This document shows, in pieces, positions 48,416-59,400 of a stretch of DNA of 64,000 bases; the stretch's first letter is position 1; each line of letters begins with the position of its first letter. Position numbers and translations under genes: made by a program. Origin of the DNA: Siniperca chuatsi. Lineage: Eukaryota > Chordata > Actinopteri > Centrarchiformes > Sinipercidae. The stretch lies in the NCBI RefSeq assembly GCF_020085105.1, contig NC_058061.1:4026284-4090283 (forward strand), in the 5' to 3' direction. The notes beneath the pieces were generated by a model. It was given only the letters and a program-made list of their open reading frames with translations. It had not been told where the DNA came from and ran no database searches.

Positions 48416-49228
48416 TGATTTTTAAAAAATATATATATTTTTTATTACAATTACAAATGAACGGAAGAGATTGATGTTACCGGTTAAATCGCTTCCTCTT
48501 TGCTCCGACTGTGCTGAACCGGTGATGTTCAGGATATTTATCTATATCTATTAGGGTAAAATCACACTGATTGGAACAAAAGATATACGAGGCAGTGCTT
48601 CTTTTTAGGAAGCGATACTTTTAGTGAAGCGGAAGAGCGGGCTGTGATGGGGTCTGGACTCATAATAATCCGTGTTTTGGTGGGATTTTCCAGACGTAAA
48701 CAAGCTGAAATAATTACGAGGTGCCACGTGGGTGAAACTGGCAAAAAAGGGCTACGTGTTAATACAGTTGAAAATGTGGATGGAGTAAATATTTAAGGCT
48801 GATAAGGCTCAGTTTGTGTGGCTGGATGCCGGTATACAAATTCCACTATCAGGCATGTAAAACAGGCGACAATGAAGCTGAGCTCTCATCTCTCCATGGG
48901 CTGTCCCACAGGGGGGAAGATCAGCAGCTGCTCAGCATCACTTTTATTTATCAGGGGAGAAATGCAGAGTATTCTCCTAACACCCTCCCTCCATCCTGAC
49001 ACATTTAATAACATTTAAGAGAGAGATATAAGAGCATGCATGGCTGCAGTAGAGAGTGCAGAAGGTGAAAGTGGAAAAAACAGGATGTCCTGGCTTAGTG
49101 GCTCAGATTGCTGAGATATGTGAGGCCTCCCCCCCCTCCTCCTCCTCACTGGTCTATTTCACACTCAGAATAGTAAGAGGAAAATGAAGGGAAGAAATAA
49201 GAGTGTGACACAGCAGCCACACACACAC

Positions 49229-49290
49229 TATATGGCCAAAAGTATGTAGACACCCCTGCCCTGTCCACATACTTTTGTTCTGGAGCTGTT
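49229..49290. mobile_element. Collapsed Tc1/mariner-type end pair
   Basis: TATGGCCAAAAGTATGTAGA, a close match to the terminal repeat of the element at 10627-11123, is followed within about 10 bases by its inverted copy (GTCCACATACTTTTG). This looks like an element that lost nearly all its interior, or a rearranged end. Sequence of the same family resumes at 50150. Confidence 0.55.
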
Positions 49291-49479
49291 TTTAATGGTT
49301 TTGACAAGCCTGTGTTTGTGTGTCTCTCTCTCATGAGTCACAGAGCTAAGCATCCCATTTTCAAAAAGGTAAATACAGTAGTTTACCAACACGTAACGCT
49401 GCTCTGAATGTATTTCCAGAATCTCAAAGAATGTTTTTTTAAAAACAAAAAACTTTAAAACCCTCCGAAAAATTTGGCA

Positions 49480-50115
49480 CTTTGGGAAATATGTATATTT
49501 GCTTTCTTGCCCAGAGTTAGGTGAGAAGATTGATACTGCTCTCACCTCTGTACCGTCAATATGAAGCTACAGCCAGCAGCTGGTTAGCTTAGCTTAGCAC
49601 AAAGACTGGAAACGGGGGGGGGGGACTAGTCTGGTTCTGTCCAAAGGTAACCAAAATCTGCCTAGCACCACCTTTAAAGCTCACTAAGTTACACTTATCT
49701 CGTTTGTTTAATATGTAAAAAAAAACAACACGATAGATCATCGTTTTATGGGGGTTTATGGTGCCGGACTAGTTCCCAGGCAACCGGTGCAGACTCCAGG
49801 AAGTTACTGGTCCGATCCAAGAAATAGTGCAGTTCATAACCCCCGTAAAACAATTTGGTTTTTGTATGGATTAAACAAACGAGATACAACATGTTAATCA
49901 GTGATCTTTAGAGGTGCTAGTAGGCACATTTTGTTACCGTTGGAAAGAGCCAGGCTAGCTGTTCCCCCCCTATTTCCTGTCTTAATGCTAAGCTAAGCTA
50001 ACCAGCTGCTGGCTGTAGCTTCATATTTACCGTACAGACATGAGCGGTATCGATCTGCTCATCTAACTCTTGGCAAGAAAGCAAATTAGTGTATTTTCCT
50101 AAATGTCGAACTATT
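49480..50115. mobile_element. Large inverted-repeat MITE, 'GAAGCTACAGCCAGCAGCTGG' family
   Basis: The left arm (TTTGCTTTCTTGCCCAGAGT, ATATGAAGCTACAGCCAGCA, GGTTAGCTTAGCTTAGCA) is mirrored by the right arm (TGCTAAGCTAAGCTAACCAG, TGCTGGCTGTAGCTTCATAT, ACTCTTGGCAAGAAAGCAAA). Arms are about 130 bases each with scattered differences. A second, inner pair around CCATACAAAAACC/TTTTATGGGGGTTTATGG is less clear. No coding capacity; target duplication not resolved. Confidence 0.75.
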
Positions 50116-50149
50116 CCTACCATCTTTGTTTGGATCAGGAAAAAGAAGT

Positions 50150-50320
50150 GCAATGACTGGCCCGCACAGAGCCCTGTCCTCAACCCCATCCAGCACCTTT
50201 GGGATGAACTGGAACACCGACTGTGAGCCAGACCTGATCAAACAACATCAGTGTTTGACCTCATTAATGCTCTTGTGTCACAATAGGAGCAAACCCCTGC
50301 AGCCAGGTTCTAACAAAGCC
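50150..50320 (+). mobile_element. Tc1/mariner-type transposase fragment
   Basis: Closely related to the reverse complement of about 10740-10905, within the decayed element at 10627-11123: CAGAGCCCTGTCCTCAACCC, CACCTTTGGGATGAACTGGA, GAGCCAGACCTGATCA. The coded phrase is the LNPIQHLWDELEHRL-type block of Tc1 transposases, with frame damage. Confidence 0.7.
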
Positions 50321-50554
50321 TGAAACCAGAAGACTGGAGGTTGTTATGGTGGCAGATTACAGTAGTAATCGCTTTGGCTCGGTTTCCACAACAGAGTTTC
50401 AATTTGCACAATTCGTTACACTACAAGCGATACGCACACACAAACAGTGAAAACATCTGTATCAAATTACTTAATACATCAGGCTGTAACTTTATCAGAA
50501 CATCACAACTTTATGAATTCCAGCCATGGTTGCATTTTAAAATATAATGTCGAT

Positions 50555-52113
50555 TACCAAATAATTCTGTGTAACAGTAAGACATTTTTATCAAAACAGA
50601 GTCTGTAGTGTTTATTTCTACACGATTCTACAAATATCAGCAACCGTTGAAGAACCTTCATGCTGCTCGAGGTTAAGTATGTCTCACAGCACGTCATTGA
50701 CCAGAGCCTGAAACACAGCTGGAGCGTTAGTGAGACCAAAAGGCATGACCAAATATTCATAATGGCCACTGGGCGTGTTAAAGGCTGTCTTCCACTCATC
50801 CCCTTCTCTGATTCTGACCAAGTGATATGCATTTCTGAGGTCACGGTTGGTGAAAATGGAGGCTCCCTGCAACAGTTCAAAAGCGGTGGAGATGAGTGGA
50901 AGTGGGTACCTGTTCTTGATGGTGTTCTCGTTGAGCCCACGGTAGTCAACACGGGGGCGAAGTGTCTTGTCCTTCTTGTCCACAAAGAAAAGCCCTGCTC
51001 CGACGGGACAAGATGAGGGTCAAATGATGCCTGCTGCCAACAAGCTCTGGATAGACTAAGTCATAGTCTCACTCTCTGGGGCAGACAGCAAGTAGAGATG
51101 ACTTGGCACAGTCATATGGTCGATGAGGAGGCAGAGAGGTGGCCCGGGCTTTGTTGAATACCTCTTTGAGGTCCATGTATGCAGGGGCAACACCAGAGAG
51201 GTCAGTGGAACCTGAGAGAGAGTCAGGAGGCTTGGGAGAACCCTTAGGGGCAGCAGACAAGAGACAGGATGAGTCACAGCTAGCATTCCCAGGACAGTCC
51301 CCGTGCACCAGTCTATGTTAGGGTTATGTTTCTTCAACCAGGGGAAACCCAAAATATGTGGCAGTGTGTCAATAACGCGCAAGACGAGACTTTCAGAGCG
51401 ATTACCTGGCATGAGGAGGTTGAGGGGTGGAGTGAGGTGAGTCACTTGACATGGGGAGGACGTGGCCGCATCGCCATCGTATTTGTCCATGTGTGGCGCC
51501 CGGGGTTCGGGACGAGGACTAGGTAACCTCACCGAAGCAGCGGTAGGCTGTAGAACAGGGGAGGCAGGAGACGCCGGCTCTGCCGAAGGTTGAGACTGGT
51601 GAGAACTCGTCGGGTCTGTGCATTGAGGTCCCGTAGCTGGTCCATCATGGCGGCTTGGAAGGCGTCTTGGTGGACATGTAGCTCTTGGACCCCACCGACC
51701 AAGCTAGTTAACATGTGCTTGTGGTCTTTAATCTCTTCCCCAGAGACTGGAGGGCAGAGCGCAGCGCACCATTCTCTGCTGAGTCTGTCATGGCCAGATT
51801 GTATTTGTATATGTAACGTTTCTGGTAAAGCAGATACCCAGATGCAGAGAAAATGCACGGACACAGAGTAAAGTTCAAAAACGAAGTCTTTACTGAAGGC
51901 AGGGGTCATACACAGGAAATCAGTCCAAGGCAGGAAGCAGGCAATAATCCAAGATCAGAATCAAGTCCAAAAACCAGGGTACACACAGGGTAGAACAAAG
52001 ACAATCTGGCAAGGAGCAAAGAACACAGGGAGGTATATAAGGGGTTTGCTGAGGGAGGACCCAAGGGCAGGTAATAGGGCACAGGTGTGGTGATTAGGGG
52101 AAACACAGGGGTC
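50555..52113 (-). mobile_element. Truncated, decayed Ty3/Gypsy-type LTR retrotransposon
   Basis: Read on the minus strand from 52113: a terminal-repeat-like segment (52113 to about 51830), a damaged gag start with an SLVGGVQELHVHQDAFQAAM-like helix near 51700, a protease-like region (51532-51056) containing LPHILGFPWLKKHNPNIDW, and a reverse-transcriptase fragment (50983-50684) with [20 protein letters not shown] and [14 protein letters not shown]. Sequence stops before the YVDD-type active-site motif; RNase H, integrase and the second terminal repeat are absent. Frames are broken, so it cannot be active. Confidence 0.85.
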
Positions 52114-53335
52114 TGACTTTATAATTATGATTTGACTTCACTGCATCAGTTTTGCTGTTGTGAAAATTGAGCCAAAGCATTTGTGAGATACTGTAATGCC
52201 CACGATCAGCATATGTGGCTCAGCTCAGGGACAATAGCCAAGAGTTGTATTTTCAAGAATATAATCTCAGAAGATGTTGCTCTGCTTAGTAGTTGGTACA
52301 TTTGGAAATTATACTAAGAGTCTTTGGGGGGAAATTCTACTGGAACATTTGCACAGAGAGCTTTTCATTCAAGGGTTTTCACAAGTGCACGTTAGTCTCA
52401 TGCTAGCCAGATTCCTTGAACCCATCAGACCCCTTCTTTGTTAACTCACTCACAGTCTGACCTGCAGACATAAAGTCCTGGATGTCATTTTCTGATTTTA
52501 AACACTGATAAAACTGAATTGATGGTCTTTTAGCCCTGAAGCACCTACAGGAAATGAGTTACTGCAGACCCCTTGGGGCTTACATTCTGCTCAGGAGACT
52601 AGAAACATTAGGGTGGTTCTTGAGTTTCTCTGTACCTTTGAGTAAATAAAATCCGCCATCGGCCAACTAACAATGCCAAGATTAGACAATTTCTTTCATT
52701 TTAGGATGCATGAACCCTTATTCATGCCTTTGTTTAGATCACTGTAACTTGGACAATCTACTTAAAATTAAAATTAACTGATCGCCCCCAGCTTGTACAA
52801 AACATGGCCACCAGAAGATTTGAGCACATATCCCCTCGGTTTCCCTGCACCGGTTACCTACTGTATTTTGTTGCTTGGTTTTAAAGAACTGTAGTCATTG
52901 TCCCATTCACTATTGTTTACCTCTCTCCATACACTCATGTTTGTAACCTGACAGCTGAGAACTATCTCAGGGTTAAGCTGGAGACAGAGGCCAGTAGGGC
53001 ATCTAATCAATATTTTTATATTAATGAATTAAATTACTGTGTGTAATGTGAAAGGTGTCATTCATAGTGATGAACCCACTGATAAATCACCTGACCTGAT
53101 GATGATGATGCTATATGAAAAGTTAGGAGATCATTAAAGTCATTAGGATTCATCTTCTGGGTAACATGAATGTCTGTACAAAATTTCATGTCAACCCGAC
53201 AGTTGTTTAGATCCATATCCAGATGTTTAGGAACAAGGTAGAAGACAGGCAGACTGACATTGCCGTCCATAAGAACCACTCACCACTTCAGCTGCTCTAC
53301 ACAACCTGATGGATTGTTTTCTTTTGTTGTTGTAG
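52114..53335. other. Spacer upstream of the slc16a5 coding exons
   Basis: No gene seen. 53040-53100 is a fragment of the GTGAAAGGTGTC family joined to an inverted GACATTCATGGTCC-family piece (53110-53280). The rest is unremarkable. If the first exon is near 48.2 kb, this is the end of a 5-kb 5' intron that also contains the Gypsy fragment. Confidence 0.45.
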
Positions 53336-53355
53336 GTCACAGCAGTTACAGTGAC

Positions 53356-53430
53356 ATGGACCTCAAAAGTAATCACACACCCTGCAGAGCTAACACAGGA
53401 GCCTTGCCTGAACTGCTGAGCAGAAAATGA
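53356..53430 (+). promoter_or_regulatory. slc16a5: Upstream open reading frame of slc16a5
   Basis: In the exon that starts after the acceptor at 53335, an ATG at 53356 opens a 24-codon frame whose TGA (53428-53430) overlaps the main start codon (53427-53429) as ATGA. Reinitiation or leaky scanning would be needed to reach the main frame. The uORF peptide is not recognised. Confidence 0.55.
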
Positions 53431-56400
53431 CTCAGAGAAATGGAACCAGAGGGACGAGCGACCGCTGCCTCCACCCGGAGGCCTCCATAGTTTGTGAGCA
53501 GGGGAACGGTATGGAGCACGAGAAAGTTGAAGAGTCCAACGACTGTGAATCCGAAGAGGCGGGACAGGGAGGTGAATGCAGAGACTCCATGGCTGTAACG
53601 GCAGCAGTCACAGCTCCAGATGGCGGGTGGGGCTGGGTGGTGCTGGCTGCCACCATCATGGTCCTGGCTTTGACCCTTGCGTTCCCCTCCTGTGTGGGAA
53701 TCTTCTACACCGACCTGCAGAATGAGTTCCACGCCTCCAACAGCGAAACCTCCTGGGTGCCCTCCATCATGACGTCAGTGCTTCACGCGGGAGGTAAAGT
53801 AGGCAGACCAGGAAATTAACTGTGCTCTATTTAATTAGTTATCTATTTAGTTAATCTGTAACCTTGATCACTGGTACCATTGATTTCTTAAGTTTACTCA
53901 TTTATGTTGTGTAATTAAACTGTATGATACACCGCGGTACATAATGTATTTTTTTGTTGGAATAATCCCAGTATATCATTTTCTGCTTTTGCAGAGTTTA
54001 ATCATTACTACTGTTGCAGTTAATTATTACTTACAACAATATTAATATTACATGTGCAACATTTAAGTTGCCCTTTAATGCCCCCCTAGCCTCGGGGTAA
54101 TTTTAGTTCCTACCTGCTGTTGGCGTACAGGGAAAATGTGAAACCTGAGAGAGAGAATTTGAGTGTGTTTTAAACTGTCTTGCTGTGTTGGTGTTGATTT
54201 AAAGAAGATTATCCCATGAGAAACTGTGTCCCGCTTATTACCCACAGCCCAAAAGGACTTGAGCACAATACACATCAAGAATTCAGGGTTACAAAGAAAG
54301 AGGGTTAGTTTTCTGACCACTGAGCTACTGGCTTTACTTTATGTTTTAGCATTTTCTATTATACTGTAATTACCACAGTAGTTGCTGTTCAGCAAAAGCT
54401 ACATAGGATCGCTTTAATGAATATTGATGTGTCATTATCTAGGGGTTTCAGTAGACTTTTAGGCACAGTATTAGTAATATTTTGTCCACTAGAACTAAAT
54501 ATTAGATTTTGTTTTATAAAGAAAAATGTCTATAAACCTAAACCTAAAGAATTCAACTGGGGTTCTTTAAGATCTTTAAGATTTCAGTCCTGGTTGTTTG
54601 ACTGGTGGTAACAGCAAATGTGGTTTCTTCATCTAACAGCTTGGTCTTTTTCTTGTTACGCCCTGCAATATTTACAACTCATCCGCTGTCAAAACAACGT
54701 CTTCGATCACTGTTAGCGCTAACCTCAGACACACATTGTGTTTCCTGTGACTGCTTCACAATAAAAGCCACTCCATGTTTGGCCAGCTGAATGCTTTTAA
54801 TGAAGCAGCTGCAGAAACTTAATACAGCTGTGATGGCTGTAGGAGAATGAACAGTAAATAGAGAGGCTAAAAAAACAAGCAGGTGAAGTTGGAGCTAATT
54901 CTAACTACTTTACATACTGCTCGGTATCTCTACACTCTATGAAAATACATCATAATTTATTTGTTGTCAAATAAATGTAGTGGAGTAAAAGTATAAAGTA
55001 GCATAAAATGGAAATACTCAAGTAAAGTACCTCAAAATTGTACTTAAGTACAGTACTTGAGTAAATGTACTTTGTCACATGTTCCACCACTGCTTGTGTG
55101 TAATAGACATATATGTTGGAGTCTGCCGATCATTGTACAAAGAATACTTTGTCCTCTCATGGAGCTTTGTCAGTGCACAAGTGGAGGACTGCACCCAGTA
55201 TACGGTACCTGTAAGAGATTTCCTCTCAATACTAACAAACAGTTTGGAGTGTTTAGGGGTTAATTTCGCAGGATATCCAACCCTTAGATACACTATCTGG
55301 AAGGAATGTAGTTGGCCCTGTAACTCAGTCCAGGAGACTTTCTGTATTAGATGGATCAGAAACTGGTTTTTTGAGATGTTGCTGGATATCGTGATGGTAG
55401 GGTAGAAGCACAAGGTGTTAAAGTGCTAATCGACATCTATTGTTTTCAGGAAGAACAAAATGTGGGTGAAAGTCACTCGATGTTTTGTAACGTCTCCATG
55501 TTATCAGAAACGTTCCTCCTCCTCTTCCTACCACATCTTCACTTCCAGTTTATCAGCAACAACTGTCAAAAATAGTAATAATCATCATCATTTTTTAATA
55601 TGAGTGCCCTCATGTCATTGAGATTTATTTCTAAAAAATAGTTTAGAAGTTTCTGTTCACATACATTACAGTATGAAGTGTAATTTGTCTGTAGGCGGTG
55701 CTAAGTTATCACCTCCTGCACCAAAAGAATTAGTACTGGTCTGTGCCATCGCAGTGCTGTCAAGCTTAAATTCCCCTCCTTCTACCTCCCTCCCTCCCTT
55801 TCTGAAAACACAGCTTATCTTATTGTCAACAAATCCCATAAGGAGACCAAAACCAACAAGTGGTGTGTGTGTGTGTGTGTGTGTGTATCACAACCTGATA
55901 TATCTTCTTCCTCTGAGCCATAGAGCTCCATTGTTGTCCAGAAACTGTTAAACACACATCAATGAGCCGCACTGTTGCACTGGGTGACATCATCATTACC
56001 ATGAACACACACACTGTAGTTTATTCTGACTCAATCCCACATACATATTTCCTCCTGTTTGAGTAATGTTTGCTAAAAACTACAGTGACCAGCTGTTTTA
56101 GGAAATTACTGAGACTTTAAAAAAAAAAAAAAAATCATATATTTGTGAGCGTTTTTAAAGATCTACGTCATCAGGGACACATTTGTTGTTTTGGTCTTTT
56201 CATGGGATTTGTAGACAATAAAAGAAATATAGAATAACACCAGACTTATCCATTAAGCTGCTGCTTTCTGAACAAAGTAGAGGTATGTACAGTAGAGGGC
56301 CTTTTTTTGTGTGTACCAGTTCAGGAGTATAAAGAGCTACAACAGTGTGGGAGGATGTGAAAATTGCACATCGTTCTCATGGTGTTTGGAGACAGGAATG

Positions 56401-59400
56401 CTTTGATCTTAGAAATGTTCCTGAGCTGACAGAAATGTGACAAGACTCTCAGGTTTATCTTCATTAAGCCGCACAAAGTTTGAGCCATGTTCAGAAGGCA
56501 GTGATGTTCGCAGCCAACCTCCCTGGGAATTTTGTAGGTTGAAGAATCGATCCAGCAGCAAGTGAGACTGTAATGTTAGTTGACCTAAAAGTAAAGTACA
56601 GACACGACCTAAAACAGGCAGACGCGGAATAGTATTAATTGTGATGTTCTCAAACTGTGTGGAGAAAATGTTTTATCTGGCTTTGAGGCTACTTCAGGAG
56701 AAACTGAAGTGAAAAGTTAGTCTTGAAGCTTCAAGCAGTCTGCCGCCTGTGTGTTTGGCTTACATAGGCTCAGTTAGGTCCAGGTATTATCCCCATCAGT
56801 ACCTTGCAGCCCTGTTGCCTAACAACAAAGGCACCTCCAGTGTGTGTTGAATTTACCACCCCTGTTGGTGACCTTTAACCAATAGACCCCTCTGTGTTTA
56901 GTACTGAGGCTTCAAAATACACAAGGTGAAACTTCCTCTTCAGGCAAAGATTATTCATGAGCAGCAATTGAGGCAAAACGACAGCACCGATATATTTTCA
57001 TGCTGACGTAATGAAATGACGGGTTATATGGGTCAACAAACAACTATGCTTTAGTTATATGCCATGTGCACACGTGGATTTGTCACACATTAAGAGAGCA
57101 AACATAGTTTCAGTCATGCTTTCAATACTTTCATTCAGCCGTTACAGATTACAGCCAAACACATGTGAAGTTAAGAAAATGGTCTTTACTCTGCCGCGTA
57201 AGCCTTTTCCCATTTCTGCTCCGTTCTGCATTTAACTAAGAGCATTACATTTTATCCACAGGTCCCTTTTGTAGCGTGTTGGTGGAGAGATTTGGTTGCC
57301 GAGCGACAGTCATGTTGGGCGGAGTCCTGAGTGGGCTTGGTATGGCTGCCAGTTCGTTTACCCAGTCCATCGGCCAGCTCTACGTAACAGCTGGGGTTAT
57401 TACAGGTCAGCCAACATTCAACTGATTTATTATCCCAGCTGACACTTGATGACCGTGGTTACACGCAACGCTACACTACCTGCCCAGAAAACAAAGTGCT
57501 AAAATGCATTAGTTGTTTTTTCTCATGGGTTGGCGGAGACCAAACCAGAAGTATTGGACTTACATTCGTGTGGACAAAAACATGACTCCAAATGAAAGCT
57601 AATGTTGCTCCATGTGTAAATCGCCATTAGCAATGACAATTTAATAATGCAAAAGTATGTTTGCGTTGGTGTTTTATAGATTGCTGTGGAGTTTTCTGAC
57701 CCCAAGTGGCCAGAAAACTCGAGTAGTGCAGCTTTAAACTTTAAATAGGAAAAATAAAACCTATTTTAAACTTAAAGGATAATTCCAGTTTATATCAATT
57801 AAAGTGTAATTTTCATAGTCTTGGTCAATATTTATGACAAAATTGTACTCGCTAAAGTAATTGCTGAGATTTGGAAATATGGCGGCATCACTACAACGAA
57901 ATTCAACAGGAAAGAAACACGAATCAGACGATCACACAGGTTGCAAATAAACAGTTTAGCCAGATTATCTAAACAGCTTTGTTTGGAGGTAAAAATGAAA
58001 ATGAGCGCACCTGAAATGTTGGTAATAATGGAAAACTTTGTGTGCACACAGCTATGGTAAATACAGTAGGTCGAAACTGATCCAGGAAGACTTCTTGGAA
58101 ACTGATAGGTGTTGATGATATTAAGTTGATAATAATTATATTGTTTGCCTTCGCTTTCTCTTCCAAAAAAGTTTAGCTGACCTGGGGGTTTGTTTAAAAC
58201 TGCCTGATGAATGTTGGTGTTTCTTGCCCCATCTGACATCTTTTTCGCGACGATCGCTTTGTTCCCAGATCTCAGCAATTAACTTGACGAGCACAATCTT
58301 ATTATTATTTTAGATAGGAATTATAGCTAAAAAAATAAGTTGTAGTAAACCAGACCTTTAAAGCAGAGTGTTGTTGTTCAGAATACTTCAAATTGGGCTG
58401 GGAAAGATTCATCATGACATACATACTGCACGTTTTCTATATATACATACTATTTTAAATCAATAAGCACAATGCTGTCACTGATGTTGTATCATTCTGA
58501 ATGCTTCTTTAATCGTTACAGGACTTGGTTTCTGCTTCAGCTTCCAACCAGCTGTGACAATCCTCGGACACTACTTTGTGCGTCGTCGTGCGTTTGCCAA
58601 CGCCATGTCCTCCACAGGCACAGCCCTGGGACTGTGCACTCTACCTGTCCTGGGTAACTACCTCCACATAGAGCTGGGCTGGAGGGGAAGTTTCCTTGTT
58701 TTGGGGGCTGTCCTGCTTAACTGCTGTGTGTGCGGAGCAGTGATGAGGCCCCTCCAGCCCCGCAAGCATCGAGGCCAGCCGCTGATGAACCACGGACCCC
58801 CTCCGCCAGAGGAGGAAAATGTGAGGAAGGAAAAAGGGTGGGTGAGAACGACATGGAGCTACCTGTTGGCTTCCCTGAGCAAACACATGGCCTTTGATCA
58901 GCTCTGCAACAACTCGCGGTACTGTATGTATGCCATCGGCATCACCTGGATGATGCTTGGTTTTGTGGTGCCCTTGGTGTATCTGGTTCCCTACGCCACC
59001 GCTAACAACATGGAGCAGGGCCGGGCCGCGCTGCTGCTCTCCATCCTGGGTATCGTTAACATCGTGGTGCGGCCACCCTTTGGCCTCATCTTCAACATGC
59101 CCTGGTTCAAAGGGCGACACATTTATGTTTTTGCAGCAGCTTTGCTGGTCAACGGCCTCAGTAACAGTATCTGCTGCATCGGGCCCAGCTTTCCTGTACT
59201 GCTCACTTATGTGTTGATCTACGGGCTCTCCATGAGTGTGGTGGGCTCCCTGATGTTCACTGTCCTCATGGATATAGTGGAGATGAGCCGCTTCCCCTCA
59301 GCTCTGGGCCTGCTCGCTATCATGGAGAGCATCACGCTGCTCATTGGGCCTCCACTGGCAGGTAACGTAAACACAGAGAAAGCGGAGTCAGAGATGGAGA

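Noticed and set aside
58641-59120. 159-residue minus-strand open frame
   Set aside because: Lies wholly opposite the large slc16a5 exon, whose protein is conserved; no recognisable product.
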